Source: JBJYKD01 sp049310025 (GTDB taxonomy: Bacteria > Bacillota > Thermosediminibacteria > Thermosediminibacterales > Tepidanaerobacteraceae). Taken from it: DNA of 61,135 bases. The number at the start of each line of letters is the position of its first letter. Position 1 is the first letter of the stretch. Positions 32,940-42,158 of the stretch are shown here, piece after piece. The notes under the pieces are model-generated. The model worked only from the letters and a program-made list of their open reading frames with translations, made no database searches and was not told the origin of the DNA. The stretch lies in assembly GCF_049310025.1 (NCBI RefSeq), contig NZ_JBJYKD010000017.1, positions 1-61,135 on the forward strand, in the 5' to 3' direction. The position numbers and the translations under genes are program-made.

Positions 32940-33842
32940 TTATCCCGCGACCAGAAACCTCTTTATATCCGGCAAAGCTTTTTTCCCCACTTCTTCACCG
33001 TATTTTACGAATTCGGGAATCCTCGCAAAATCCTTATATCCCACTCCCTTTAGATCCGGGTAAATATATAAACCCGGATAATTTTTCTTTATGTAGTTTG
33101 AAAGTTCATCCCCCATGATGTCCACCGAAGCCATGAGAATCTCCACCAGGGAATCGGCTTTGGCCCTGCCCTTTGTAACCCCAAGGTCCACGCCCACGAT
33201 TTTCCTGGCTCCCTGATGGTGAAGGATATCCACCGGTATGTTGTTTTTTATCCCACCGTCCACCAGCCGGTGCCCGCCGACCTGTCTGGGCACGAATATT
33301 CCCGGCAGAGACATGCTGGCCCGTACGGCGGTTGAGAGCCTGTATCCCGTAAGAAAGACGGTATTAGGGATTTCCCTGTAAGGGACGTTTTTTTTGGGGC
33401 AGAACACCACCGTCTCGCCGGTATTTATGTCGGCACTGACCACAGAAATTGGCAGGTCGACATCCTCAAAAGTTTTTCCATCGAACAGCCGGTCCAGGTA
33501 TCCCTCGATTTTTTCTCCTTTGAAAAGCCCGTCGGGAAAACTCCACATCACCATGGGCCTGTGGGTCCAGAAATAGTATATCAACATCAAAATGTACGCC
33601 GGCGTGAATGTAGGGTCCAGCAGCTGATAGACCTTCAATTTTTTTAATTCCTCAAGGTATTCGTCTATGTCTTTGCCGGAGGCGAAAAAGGCTGCCGCTA
33701 TGCTCCCCGCGCTGGTGCCGGACAGGATGTCGGGAAAAATGCCGTTTTGCTTCAGCACTTTCAATATCCCCAGGTGCACGGCCCCTCTGACTCCTCCCCC
33801 GCTCAAAGCAAGGCCGAAGTCGTATCTTCTTCTGGTAGCCAT
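32940..33842 (-). CDS. Patatin-like phospholipase/esterase
   Basis: A 300-residue acyl hydrolase with a Ser-Asp dyad. The oxyanion loop is LALSGGGVRGAVHLG, the nucleophile elbow is GTSAG with Ser44, and the Asp lies in HRLVDGGIKNN. The family resembles the bacterial RssA/YlbK-type patatins. There is no signal peptide; a hydrophobic patch (AYILMLIYYFW) could touch the membrane. Substrate unknown. GGGGGGCGC precedes the ATG. Confidence 0.9.
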   Translation of the reverse strand: MATRRRYDFGLALSGGGVRGAVHLGILKVLKQNGIFPDILSGTSAGSIAAAFFASGKDIDEYLEELKKLKVYQLLDPTFTPAYILMLIYYFWTHRPMVMWSFPDGLFKGEKIEGYLDRLFDGKTFEDVDLPISVVSADINTGETVVFCPKKNVPYREIPNTVFLTGYRLSTAVRASMSLPGIFVPRQVGGHRLVDGGIKNNIPVDILHHQGARKIVGVDLGVTKGRAKADSLVEILMASVDIMGDELSNYIKKNYPGLYIYPDLKGVGYKDFARIPEFVKYGEEVGKKALPDIKRFLVAG

Positions 33843-34201
33843 TGAAGCGCCCCCCTTCAGGTCAATTCAGCTTTTAATTTAGCTTTTAGTAATAAAATTA
33901 TTTAGATAATGAGACCCTTGAAACAATAAGTAGCAAAATATAAAAAACATAAAAATGAACATCTTTGCTATATATATTATTAAGTTGCAATGATTTGTTG
34001 ACTGTCTACCCCAAAAACTACCGGCAGCTGAATTTTTTAAGCGCCACTTTTACCGTGAATAAATCCGGAAAAAATGCTTTTTTTATCAGGTCCCGCTGGT
34101 GTTGTGTGTAAAGGGCGGCAAAGAGCGGATATCCGGAAAATGGTCCACCTCTCAAGGTCACCGGCGAGGTATTATGGATCTCTACCAATGAAAATAAATA
34201 A
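33843..34201. other. Gene-free stretch between patatin gene and por operon
   Basis: About 360 bp. It holds the AT-rich upstream region of the patatin gene (33843-34000) and then 200 bp of mixed composition. I see no gene, tRNA or recognisable riboswitch. Confidence 0.6.
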
Positions 34202-34231
34202 GACCCCCTGTGATTTTTTCACAGGAGGTCC
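34202..34231 (-). terminator. Terminator of the por operon
   Basis: GACCTCCTGTGA and TCACAGGGGGTC (minus strand) form a 12-bp stem with one mismatch, followed by TTATTTATTTT, shortly after porB. Confidence 0.8.
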
Positions 34232-34262
34232 GTCGTTTTTCCTTATTTCGGCGATTTTGCCG

Positions 34263-35207
34263 TTATCTCGGCGGAAGTTCGGGAGTCTCGCCGCACCTCT
34301 CCAGGAGCGACAGCCACCTTTCGTCTACCTCTTCCTGGATCTTCTTTATAACTTCCTCCTTGCCGGGAGCGAAAAGGTGGCGGAACCGTCCCTGGGGTTT
34401 TAAGAATTCCTCGATGGGAACGTATTTCTTGGGTTTGTAGTTTAATTTCCACTTTCCGTTTTCCACTTCATAAAGCGGCCAGAAGCGGGTCTCTATGGCT
34501 AACTTGACAATCTCAACGATATCCGGCGTATTGTATCTCCAGCCTCTTGGGCAGGGAGACAGCATGTTTATAAAGGCGGGGCCTTCCGCTTCAAAGGCCT
34601 TCTTTGCCTTCCTGTGCACGTCCTGCCAGTTGCTCAGTGCGGTTTGGGCCACATAGGGGATATTGTGAGCCGCCATAATGGCGGTCAGATCCTTTCTGGG
34701 CTGCTGCTTGCCGGGAACCACCTTCCCAGCCGGGCTGGTGGTGGTGTCGGCTCCCATGGGGGTGGCGCTGGAGCGCTGAATACCGGTGTTCATGTAAGCC
34801 TCGTTGTCAAGGCATACATACACCATTTTGTGACCGCGCTCCATGGCGCCGGAAAGCGATTGGAAGCCTATATCGTAAGTGCCGCCGTCGCCGCCGAAGG
34901 CGACAAACTTGAAATTATCGTCTATTTTGCCCTGTTTTTTGAGGGCCCTGTACGCCGCCTCTACGCCGCTCAACGTGGCTCCCGCGTTTTCAAAAGCGCT
35001 GTGAATAAAGGAGCAGTTCCACGCCGTATAGGGGTATATGGTCGAGGCCACTTCAAGGCAGCCGGTGGCGCATCCCACCACCACATTGGAATCTTCCACC
35101 GCGTTTAATATCATTCTCACCGAAATGCCGTGACCGCAACCGGCGCACAACCTGTGGCCGCCTACAAATCTTTCCTCAACTTTTGACAACTCCTTTAATG
35201 TAGCCAT
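34263..35207 (-). CDS. porB: Pyruvate:ferredoxin oxidoreductase beta subunit
   Basis: The thiamine-diphosphate subunit. CAGCGHG and CATGC provide cluster cysteines, and AFGGDGGTYDIGFQSLSGA with CLDNEAYMNTGIQRS is the TPP/Mg motif. The 314 residues fit PorB. The enzyme oxidises pyruvate to acetyl-CoA, CO2 and reduced ferredoxin, and can run in reverse. It is the last gene of the porG-D-A-B operon. Confidence 0.93.
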   Translation of the reverse strand: MATLKELSKVEERFVGGHRLCAGCGHGISVRMILNAVEDSNVVVGCATGCLEVASTIYPYTAWNCSFIHSAFENAGATLSGVEAAYRALKKQGKIDDNFKFVAFGGDGGTYDIGFQSLSGAMERGHKMVYVCLDNEAYMNTGIQRSSATPMGADTTTSPAGKVVPGKQQPRKDLTAIMAAHNIPYVAQTALSNWQDVHRKAKKAFEAEGPAFINMLSPCPRGWRYNTPDIVEIVKLAIETRFWPLYEVENGKWKLNYKPKKYVPIEEFLKPQGRFRHLFAPGKEEVIKKIQEEVDERWLSLLERCGETPELPPR

Positions 35208-35219
35208 CTTTGCACCTCC

Positions 35220-36401
35220 CTATTCTCTGAGTCCAATGTATCTTACAAAGTTGTCGACCCTGCCGGTCTTTATGATGTCTCCCAGGTCGTTGTAAACCTT
35301 CTCCACATCTTCAAGCCTCAAATCCCTGCCGCCAAGGCCATATACGTAGTTGACAACTTTTATGTCGTTCTTGAGGTCGTACAGGGCGGTCCTTACGTCT
35401 GCAAACATGGGGCCTCCCATCGTGGAAAAGGTCTCGGCTCTGTCGAGGACCGCAACGGCCTTCACGCTTTTAAGCGCGTCCTGGATGGCTTCATAGGGGA
35501 AAGGCCTGAACGCCCTTGGTTTCAAAACTCCCACCTTAAGCCCTCTGGCCCGCAGTTCATCGGCCACACCCTTGGCGCTGCCTGCGGCGGAGTTTAAGAC
35601 CACCACGGCCATATCGGCGTCTTCCAGTTTGTAGGCGTCGATCAGGCCGTACTTCCTGCCGGAGATGGCCTCGTATTCTTTGCCCACCTCTTCGATAACT
35701 TTCTTGGCGGCTTCCATGGCGGCCACCTGCTGGCGCTTGTGCTCAAAGTAGAAATCGTACATATCGAAGTTGCCCATGGATACCGGTTCTCTGGCGTTGA
35801 GCAGGTATTCTTCGGGCTTGTATACGCCGATAAAGTTCTTCACGGTTTCGTCGTCCAGCACTTCCAGAACGTCCAGGGCATGGCTGGTGATAAATCCGTC
35901 GAAGTTTACGGAAACGGGCAAGAGGACGTCGGGATGTTCGGCGATCCTCACAGCCTGTATCATGTTGTCGTAGGCTTCCTGGGCATTTTCCGAAAAGAGC
36001 TGGATGACCCCGGAACTTGCAATACCCATAGCGTCGCTGTGGTCGCAGTGGATGTTGATGGGGCCGCTCAAAGCGCGGTTTACCACCGGGAACACTATGG
36101 GAAGCCTCAGTGAGGCGGCAATATACACCATTTCGAACATCAGAGCAAGGCCCTGGCTGGATGTGGCCGTCATGGCGCGGGCTCCGGCGGCGGAAGCGCC
36201 TATGGCTGCGCTCATGGCGCTGTGCTCGCTTTCAACGGTTACGAACTCGGTGTCCACCTGCCCGTTGGAGACAAAAGAGGAAAAAATCTGCACGACCTCC
36301 GTCTGGGGTGTAATCGGGTAGGCGGCCACCACGTCGGGATTTATCTGTTTCATAGCCTGGGCTACGGCTTCATTTCCGGTGATGGCGACTTTACTCTTCA
36401 T
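35220..36401 (-). CDS. porA: Pyruvate:ferredoxin oxidoreductase alpha subunit
   Basis: The pyrimidine-binding subunit of the transketolase-like core. AAYPITPQTEVVQIF near residue 28, ESEHSAMSAAIGASAAGARA and TSSQGLALMFEMVY are PorA blocks. I chose the ATG at 36401 with AGGAGGCGAGAAGAA before it, giving 393 residues. The start overlaps the end of porD by 11 bp. Confidence 0.94.
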   Translation of the reverse strand: MKSKVAITGNEAVAQAMKQINPDVVAAYPITPQTEVVQIFSSFVSNGQVDTEFVTVESEHSAMSAAIGASAAGARAMTATSSQGLALMFEMVYIAASLRLPIVFPVVNRALSGPINIHCDHSDAMGIASSGVIQLFSENAQEAYDNMIQAVRIAEHPDVLLPVSVNFDGFITSHALDVLEVLDDETVKNFIGVYKPEEYLLNAREPVSMGNFDMYDFYFEHKRQQVAAMEAAKKVIEEVGKEYEAISGRKYGLIDAYKLEDADMAVVVLNSAAGSAKGVADELRARGLKVGVLKPRAFRPFPYEAIQDALKSVKAVAVLDRAETFSTMGGPMFADVRTALYDLKNDIKVVNYVYGLGGRDLRLEDVEKVYNDLGDIIKTGRVDNFVRYIGLRE

Positions 36402-36759
36402 TTCTTCTCGCCTCCTTTTGCTTGTCAATTTCATCTTCCGAGAACATGTCTATGGCATGGACGGGACAAACGTTGGCGCAAATGCCGCACCCCTTGCAGT
36501 GTTTGTAATCGAAGGAATCGAATTTTCCATCGGTGGCTATGATGGAGGCATCGGGGCAGTAGCGCCAGCAAATAAGGCAGTGAATGCACCTGTCCTTGTT
36601 CCAAACCGGTCTGATGGTGCGCCAGTCGCCGGTTTCGTAAGTATTGGCGTTGCCGGGTTCATAAATGTTTCCGGCCTTTGTTAGTTCTTTCCAGCCCATG
36701 TCCGGCCGCACGGCTTTTGTCCTCCGGCCCTGACCGAAATTCCTGTTAAAAGGGGTCAT
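36391..36759 (-). CDS. porD: Pyruvate:ferredoxin oxidoreductase delta subunit (ferredoxin)
   Basis: A 2[4Fe-4S] ferredoxin-like subunit of 122 residues. Cluster motifs are CIHCLICWRYCP and CKGCGICANVCP. The N-terminal 50 residues (GWKELTKAGNIYEPGNANTY) are typical of PorD. It overlaps porG by 4 bp and porA by 11 bp. Confidence 0.94.
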   Translation of the reverse strand: MTPFNRNFGQGRRTKAVRPDMGWKELTKAGNIYEPGNANTYETGDWRTIRPVWNKDRCIHCLICWRYCPDASIIATDGKFDSFDYKHCKGCGICANVCPVHAIDMFSEDEIDKQKEARRNEE

Positions 36760-37331
36760 TCGCCCTTCACCTCCTGATAAGCCCTCTCAATGGCTTTTAG
36801 GTTGCCGTCGATGACTTCGGGCTTGCTCTTGAACTTCTTGGCCAGTTCTTTCTTGACGCTCTCAATAAATTCCTCATAGGGTATGAGGCCTGTGGCCTTT
36901 ATAAAGGCCCCCATGATGGGCGTATTGGGTATCACCCTTCCTATGGTCTCCAGGGAAATCTGGTTGGCGTCCACAGTAAAAATTCTGCCGCCATTTAGCT
37001 TCAAGATCTCTCTTACCTGCTGCGGGGTTTTGGTGGTGTTGACGATATAAATGCCGTTTTCGGGCACGCCGGCGGTTACTTTGGGGCCCAGAAGGGTTGC
37101 ATCCAGCACTATTACTATATCGGGGTTGATGACATTGGAATGAATGTGAATCGGTTGGTCACTGATGCGGTTAAAAGCCAAAATGGGCGCCCCCATTCTC
37201 TCGGGGCCGTATTCGGGGAAACCCTGTACGTATTTTCCCATCTCGGCGGCGGTTTCCGCCAGCATCAACGCGGCAGTCTTGGCGCCCTGGCCGCCCCTGC
37301 CGTGCCAGCGAATTTCAATTACTTTTGCCAT
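36756..37331 (-). CDS. porG: Pyruvate:ferredoxin oxidoreductase gamma subunit
   Basis: A 191-residue subunit whose start, EIRWHGRGGQGAKTAALML, is the family hallmark. QGFPEYGPERMGAPILAF and GAFIKATGLI follow. It is first in the operon, behind a leader of about 210 nt that contains repeated TGTTATA elements. AGGGAGGATTC precedes the ATG. Confidence 0.94.
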   Translation of the reverse strand: MAKVIEIRWHGRGGQGAKTAALMLAETAAEMGKYVQGFPEYGPERMGAPILAFNRISDQPIHIHSNVINPDIVIVLDATLLGPKVTAGVPENGIYIVNTTKTPQQVREILKLNGGRIFTVDANQISLETIGRVIPNTPIMGAFIKATGLIPYEEFIESVKKELAKKFKSKPEVIDGNLKAIERAYQEVKGE

Positions 37332-37428
37332 GTTTTAGAATCCTCCCTTCACTTTTCTTATAAATGAATTTTTTGAAAGGTTCATTTATATTTTACCTAA
37401 AAAAAATAATACTACACGCGGGCGGGAG

Positions 37429-37561
37429 CTGTTATAGAACATCAATTGTTATATATGTTCTGTTATAATACACTGTCTGCATCTATATAACACAGTTCGG
37501 TCAAAAGCCGCTGCCGTTGCTAATTTTGATTGTAACAGCAAATCCCATTCCAGTATAACAG
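37429..37561. repeat. Cluster of TGTTATA/TATAACA repeats in the por leader
   Basis: Six copies of TGTTATA, its complement or a one-base variant lie at 37430-37436, 37447-37453, 37461-37467, 37486-37492, 37531-37537 (TGTAACA) and 37554-37560. AGAACAT and ATGTTCT add an inverted repeat around the first three. The last copy overlaps the -10. They could be binding sites for a regulator of the por operon. Confidence 0.6.
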
Positions 37562-37580
37562 AGTAAAAAAAAGTAGTCAA
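37552..37580 (-). promoter_or_regulatory. Promoter of the por operon
   Basis: TTGACT and TATACT separated by 17 bp on the minus strand. The transcript would start near 37545 and carry a leader of about 210 nt. Confidence 0.8.
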
Positions 37581-37658
37581 GACACTAAATAAGACGTAAA
37601 AAAAAATAATCCTCCGACCGCTGCGAAGGATACCTGCAGGAAAAATTTTTTATTTTTT

Positions 37659-37934
37659 TCAGCCCGCCGACAGTATGTATTTTAAGACGAGAAGCAGAAT
37701 TATCCCGGGGATGCCCAAAAAGCCCACCAGCAGCGCCGTAATGGGGTTTACGGCTATGTGGAGGCCGATGTAACCCCCCAGGAAATTGAGAGCAATCAAA
37801 ACAATTCCGCCCACGATGGCGTTGTAAATCAATTTAACTACGATCTTCAGGGGCACGATGAGAATCCTTCCAACGACATAGAGCAGTATAAGGCCGACGG
37901 CATACGCTATGACCGCAGCATAGTCTATATGCAT
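37659..37934 (-). CDS. bofA: BofA family pro-sigma-K processing regulator
   Basis: A 91-residue, almost wholly hydrophobic protein with two to three membrane segments (AYAVGLILLYVVGRILIVPL, IVGGIVLIALNFLGGYIG, LLVGFLGIPGIILLLVLKY). In Bacillus, BofA inhibits the SpoIVFB protease until engulfment signals arrive, delaying sigma-K. I chose the ATG at 37934 with GGGGG 8 nt before it. The recR-yaaL-bofA order is conserved. Confidence 0.93.
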   Translation of the reverse strand: MHIDYAAVIAYAVGLILLYVVGRILIVPLKIVVKLIYNAIVGGIVLIALNFLGGYIGLHIAVNPITALLVGFLGIPGIILLLVLKYILSAG

Positions 37935-37974
37935 TGCTATCACCCCCGCCTGTTTCTCATTAATAATTATACTA

Positions 37975-38250
37975 TTACGGCTTTTCCACAGTTATGCCTT
38001 GTTCTCTCGCCTTTTTCAAAAGGTAAATGTATTTTTTCCTGGCGGCCTCTTCGGTGAAGATGGCGTGGTCCACCAGGTCGGGGTCGGTCACGCATTCGAA
38101 ATATTTCTGGGCCCTGACCCATTCCTGGTGCGCCTTTTTTACTTCGTCGGCCAGGAGTATTTCTGGGGTCTTTACCGTTCCTTCATCTTCCCCTAAAAAA
38201 AGGCTTGAAGAAATATCCGACAGAAAGCGAAAAACATCCTCTCTTTTCAT
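37975..38250 (-). CDS. YaaL-family protein (DUF2508)
   Basis: A 91-residue helical protein. EVKKAHQEWVRAQKYFECVT and AARKKYIYLLKKAREQGI are the family blocks. Function unknown; always close to recR and bofA. GAGGAGATGAGTTT precedes the ATG. The 207-bp gap to recR holds only AT-rich sequence with promoter-like runs. Confidence 0.88.
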   Translation of the reverse strand: MKREDVFRFLSDISSSLFLGEDEGTVKTPEILLADEVKKAHQEWVRAQKYFECVTDPDLVDHAIFTEEAARKKYIYLLKKAREQGITVEKP

Positions 38251-38457
38251 AAACTCATCTCCTCATATGAAATTGTAACCACTTTCAATTTCATTATTCA
38301 GAGATGAGTGCTGTGAGTTAAAAGTTGTAGGTATTTTGGTTAATAAGGATTTTGCTTGGAATTCACAGCATGGGTGAATGCATGCTCTGAAAAGGCTATC
38401 AAATATGGGAGGGCATAAATTTTATTAATATTTTATAAAAGATATGAGTTAAAATGA

Positions 38458-39054
38458 CTATACCTCCCGGCGGCCCTCCAGCGCCTTGCTCAGGGTAACT
38501 TCGTCGGCGTATTCCAGGTCGCCGCCCATGGGGATGCCGTGGGCTATGCGGGTAACCTTCACCCCTAGGGGCTTCAAAAGTTTGGCGATGTACATGGCCG
38601 TGGCCTCGCCCTCCACATCCGGATTGGTGGCCAGGATTACTTCGCTCACCCCCGACGGGATCCTCGCCAGCAGCTCTTTTATCTTTATATCGTCGGGACC
38701 GATTCCTTCAAGCGGAGAAATGGCGCCGTGCAGCACGTGGTAAAGCCCCTTGTAATCCCTGGTCTTTTCCATGGCGATTACGTCTTTAGGGTCTTCCACC
38801 ACCATTATGGTGGTTTTATCCCTGTACGGAGCCCTGCAGATGCCGCAGGGGTCTTTATCGGTGAAATTTCCGCACACCGAGCAGTAGGTAATGGACTCTT
38901 TGGCGTTTTTTATGGCTTCGGCCAGCTCCGCCACCCGCTCTCCGGGCATCTTCAGTATGTGAAATGCCAGCCGCTGAGCCGTCTTGGGCCCTATGCCCGG
39001 CAGGCGGGAAAGCTCTTCGATAAGTCTCCCGAGAGGTTCTGCGTAATACGACAT
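38458..39054 (-). CDS. recR: Recombination protein RecR
   Basis: A DNA-binding partner of RecO/RecF in gap repair. Helix-hairpin-helix LPGIGPKTAQRLAFHILKM, four-Cys zinc finger CSVCGNFTDKDPCGIC, and a Toprim domain with VVEDPKDVIAMEKT and ATNPDVEGEATAMYIAKLL. I chose the ATG at 39054; a TTG directly precedes it. Length 198 is normal. Confidence 0.96.
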   Translation of the reverse strand: MSYYAEPLGRLIEELSRLPGIGPKTAQRLAFHILKMPGERVAELAEAIKNAKESITYCSVCGNFTDKDPCGICRAPYRDKTTIMVVEDPKDVIAMEKTRDYKGLYHVLHGAISPLEGIGPDDIKIKELLARIPSGVSEVILATNPDVEGEATAMYIAKLLKPLGVKVTRIAHGIPMGGDLEYADEVTLSKALEGRREV

Positions 39055-39095
39055 CAAAAACCCTTCCTTATACCACTCAAACGGGATTGATTCTT

Positions 39096-39416
39096 TTAAA
39101 ACAGGCCGGGGATATTCAGCCCGCCGGTGAGTTTGCCCATCTCCTGGCTCACCATCTCTTCGGCCTTCTGCAGGGCTTCGTTGGCGGCCGCCAGAATAAG
39201 ATCCTGGAGCATCTCTATATCGTCGGGGTCCACGGCTTCAGGCTTTATCTCGATGCTGACCAGATCCTTTTTCCCGCTGGCCACCACTTTCACGACTCCG
39301 CCCCCCGCGGTGGCTTCCACGGTCCTGGACTTCAGTTCCTCCTGGAGCTTCATCATGTCTTCCTGCATCTTCTGGACCTGTTTCATCAGCTTGTTCATGT
39401 TGCCCATGTTCCTCAA
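39096..39416 (-). CDS. YbaB/EbfC nucleoid-associated protein
   Basis: A small dimeric DNA-binding protein of 106 residues. MNKLMKQVQKMQEDMMKLQE opens the coiled region; KVVASGKKDLVSIEIKPEAV is the conserved strand block. It sits between dnaX and recR, as in most bacteria. Confidence 0.94.
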   Translation of the reverse strand: MRNMGNMNKLMKQVQKMQEDMMKLQEELKSRTVEATAGGGVVKVVASGKKDLVSIEIKPEAVDPDDIEMLQDLILAAANEALQKAEEMVSQEMGKLTGGLNIPGLF

Positions 39417-39533
39417 AGAAATCGCCTCCTTAATATACTCCTTAATATAGTTGAGTGGCGTATAAATTCTTTTTTTACATCACACTATTATCACTCCGAA
39501 ATTTATTACTTCGAATCCGAACCCGCCATGCAG

Positions 39534-41480
39534 TTACAATATCTCTACGATATCTTCTCCAAAAAAGTTTATTACATTTTGATAAAATTGTTCGTCGGAA
39601 ATATAACTTGCATTTTCTTCTCGAACAATATCTGCCCTTCCGCCTTCATTCTCTTTTTCTGAAACGAATTCAATCACGGAATTTTTTTTTGAGCCGGCGG
39701 CCCCTTCGCCGGATTCTTCCGGCGCAAAGTTCGGAGCGGGGGCGGCGCTTTCAATACCTTCGGGGTCAATTTCGCGGCCGGATTTACCCTTTTCTCCCCC
39801 GGACGCCCCATCCGGCGGTTCCTGCTCAAATCCTTTGATAACTGTATCAAAACCCGCTATTTTTTTCACGGTCTCTTCTATTATATGCTTTTCGGCCTCA
39901 ACTTTTTCTTTATACACGGAATTTCCGTTGTAATACAAGTACAATTTATTCTTTTCCATTCTGCCGGGCCTGATGTTACCCGCATTGATAAAACTTACCA
40001 GCGTCATTTTTCGCTGCCTTTCCAGTTCTTGGATCACGGCGGGCCAGGACTTCATGATTTCACTCAAGACGGCTTTATCGTCAAGGGCCGGTCTGCCCTC
40101 GGGCTCAGACACCGCTTCACCCTGATTCACGCCTGCGCCGGCCCCATTAACGCCCGAACACGGTTCTTCAGTCTTCTCTTCTTCCTGTGAAACGGCCGTC
40201 CCGACTTCCTCTGCCTTTAAGGGTGAGCTGGCTTCTCCCTCGACATCAAAAGGCCTTCCAGCATCTTCCATAGCTGCGGACTGCGCCCTGACCCCATCCA
40301 TTGTCCCGATCAACTTTTGCATTTCTTCCTGCAGTTTTTCCACCCGTTCCTCCAGCACCTGAATGCGGCCTGCCATGCCGCTGTCCCCTTCCCACAGCTC
40401 GGGCAGGGTCAGCTTCGCCAGGGAAGCTTCCAGCACGATGCGGGGCTGGGATGACCATTTCAGATCCGAGGAGGCGTTTTTCAATATATCTATTATGCTC
40501 AGCAGTTTCTCCACCGAATAGTTTTCGGCAATTTTTTTAAGTTCGTCATAATCCTCGTCGGCCACATCCACCAGGGAACGGTCACCCCCCAGGCGTATGA
40601 CCAGGATGTTCCTGAAGTGCTCCAGCAGGTCGTCCATAAAGCGCAGCAGGTCTTTGCCCTGGGCCGCCACCTCTTCCACCACGTCCAGAAGGCGTGCGCA
40701 GTCCCGCCGGTAAACCGCCTCCAGCGCCCGGTAAAACACATCCCGGCTGACAGCCCCCAGGAGGCTCAGGGCATCTTCATAGGAAAACTTTTCCCCGCCG
40801 AAGGCAAAAGCTTTATCCAGGAGGCTCAGGGCGTCCCGAACAGAGCCCTGGGAATTTCTGGCTATAAGCATCAGGGCCTTTTCGTCGGCATTTATACCGT
40901 TTTCCCCGGCTATCTCTTTCATCCGACCGACGATTTCCCTGGCGGAGACCCTCCGGAAGTCAAACCTCATACACCTTGAAAGAATGGTTGCGGGAAGTTT
41001 ATTGGGCTCGGTGGTGGCAAGGATGAACACCACATGTCTGGGAGGCTCTTCCAGAGTTTTTAACAGGGCGTTAAAGGCCTCGGTGGTAAGCATGTGGACT
41101 TCGTCGATTATGTAAATCTTGTAGCGGCCTTCGGACGGCGGGAAATTAACACTGTCCCGGAGGTCACGGATGTCGTCGATGCCGCGGTTGGACGCCGCGT
41201 CCATCTCAATGACATCCATCATGTTGCCGCTGTTAATGGCCCGGCAGGAAGGACACTCGTTGCATGGATTTACCGTTGGACCCTGCTGGCAGTTCAGGGC
41301 CTTGGCGAAGACCCTCGCCGTGCTGGTTTTGCCCGTGCCGCGCATGCCGCAAAAAAGATAGGCATGTCCTATTTTGCCGCTCTTTATCTGGTTTTTCAAA
41401 GTGGTGATGATGGGCTGCTGGCCTACGATTTCTTCAAAATCTCTCGGCCTGTACCGCCTGTAAAGAGCCACATAGGACAT
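39534..41480 (-). CDS. dnaX: DNA polymerase III subunits gamma and tau
   Basis: The clamp-loader ATPase. VALYRRYRPRDFEEIVGQ opens it, Walker A is GMRGTGKTS, zinc ligands are in CQQGPTVNPCNECPSC, and ATILSRCMRFDF has the SRC motif. The C-terminal part after about residue 370 is low-complexity and acidic, then ends in a tau-like domain. I chose the ATG at 41480, with GGAGAGATCTTCT before it, giving 648 residues. No obvious frameshift site was judged. Confidence 0.95.
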   Translation of the reverse strand: MSYVALYRRYRPRDFEEIVGQQPIITTLKNQIKSGKIGHAYLFCGMRGTGKTSTARVFAKALNCQQGPTVNPCNECPSCRAINSGNMMDVIEMDAASNRGIDDIRDLRDSVNFPPSEGRYKIYIIDEVHMLTTEAFNALLKTLEEPPRHVVFILATTEPNKLPATILSRCMRFDFRRVSAREIVGRMKEIAGENGINADEKALMLIARNSQGSVRDALSLLDKAFAFGGEKFSYEDALSLLGAVSRDVFYRALEAVYRRDCARLLDVVEEVAAQGKDLLRFMDDLLEHFRNILVIRLGGDRSLVDVADEDYDELKKIAENYSVEKLLSIIDILKNASSDLKWSSQPRIVLEASLAKLTLPELWEGDSGMAGRIQVLEERVEKLQEEMQKLIGTMDGVRAQSAAMEDAGRPFDVEGEASSPLKAEEVGTAVSQEEEKTEEPCSGVNGAGAGVNQGEAVSEPEGRPALDDKAVLSEIMKSWPAVIQELERQRKMTLVSFINAGNIRPGRMEKNKLYLYYNGNSVYKEKVEAEKHIIEETVKKIAGFDTVIKGFEQEPPDGASGGEKGKSGREIDPEGIESAAPAPNFAPEESGEGAAGSKKNSVIEFVSEKENEGGRADIVREENASYISDEQFYQNVINFFGEDIVEIL

Positions 41481-41500
41481 AGAAGATCTCTCCAATCTTA

Positions 41501-41527
41501 AAAAGCCGCCGGTAGTTCCGGCGGCTG
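41501..41527 (-). terminator. Terminator of the SRP RNA
   Basis: GCCGCCGG, AACTA, CCGGCGGC and TTTTT on the minus strand, 8 bp past the RNA's 3' end and 20 bp before dnaX. Confidence 0.9.
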
Positions 41528-41534
41528 AACTTTA

Positions 41535-41801
41535 GCCGTGCACCCTCCGTCGATCTATCCCTCCGGGCGTTACATTGATAGTTAGCTCCGGCCAGGCTTC
41601 CCCGCGGCACATGGAAGGGCTTCCTTACCGCTGCTTCCTCCCGGACCTGACGGGGTTCGAAAGTTTCCATTGCGCGGGACCCGACCCTCTTTGCCACTTG
41701 TCAAAGCCGGACCCCACAGGAATAAGACCTCGGGAGGGAGTTCGACCCCACTGTAGCGGATTGTGGGTACAGGGCACCGCTGCCTCCCCGTCTAGCACGG
41801 C
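41535..41801 (-). ncRNA. ffs: Signal recognition particle RNA, large Firmicute type
   Basis: The minus strand contains the universal SRP helix 8 sequence GTCAGGTCCGGAAGGAAGCA, then GCGGTAAG. GCCGTGC at the 5' end and GCACGGC at the 3' end pair to close the RNA. The length of about 267 nt matches the Bacillus scRNA with an Alu-like domain. It lies between tRNA-Ser and dnaX, the conserved place. Confidence 0.95.
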
Positions 41802-41840
41802 AAAATTTTTTTCATGATTCGGACTGTATAGATACAAAAA

Positions 41841-41936
41841 TGGCGGAGAGAGCGGGATTCGAACCCGCGAGACGGGGTTTTTCCCCGTCTACTCGATTTC
41901 CAGTCGAGCGCCTTCGACCAACTCAGCCATCTCTCC
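41841..41936 (-). tRNA. tRNA-Ser (GGA)
   Basis: A class II tRNA of 96 nt with a long variable arm made of AGACGGGG/CCCCGTCT, encoded CCA and anticodon loop CTGGAAA giving GGA. Confidence 0.95.
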
Positions 41937-41989
41937 ACATCTAATGTCACAGAAGTCAGATGTCATATATAGATGTATAGATGTGTAAA

Positions 41990-42080
41990 TGGCGGAGAGA
42001 GTGAGATTCGAACTCACGAGGCGGTATTGCCGCCCACTCGCTTTCGAGGCGAGCGCCTTCAACCTCTCGGCCATCTCTCC
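41990..42080 (-). tRNA. tRNA-Ser (CGA)
   Basis: A class II tRNA of 91 nt with encoded CCA, variable arm GGGCGGC/GCCGCC-like, and anticodon loop CTCGAAA giving CGA. Confidence 0.95.
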
Positions 42081-42158
42081 ACACAGAGAATCCGTATATT
42101 AAAAATCTTCTATTATAAAATCTTCCAACCTGCAGATGAATTTTGTCGGGAATATAAT

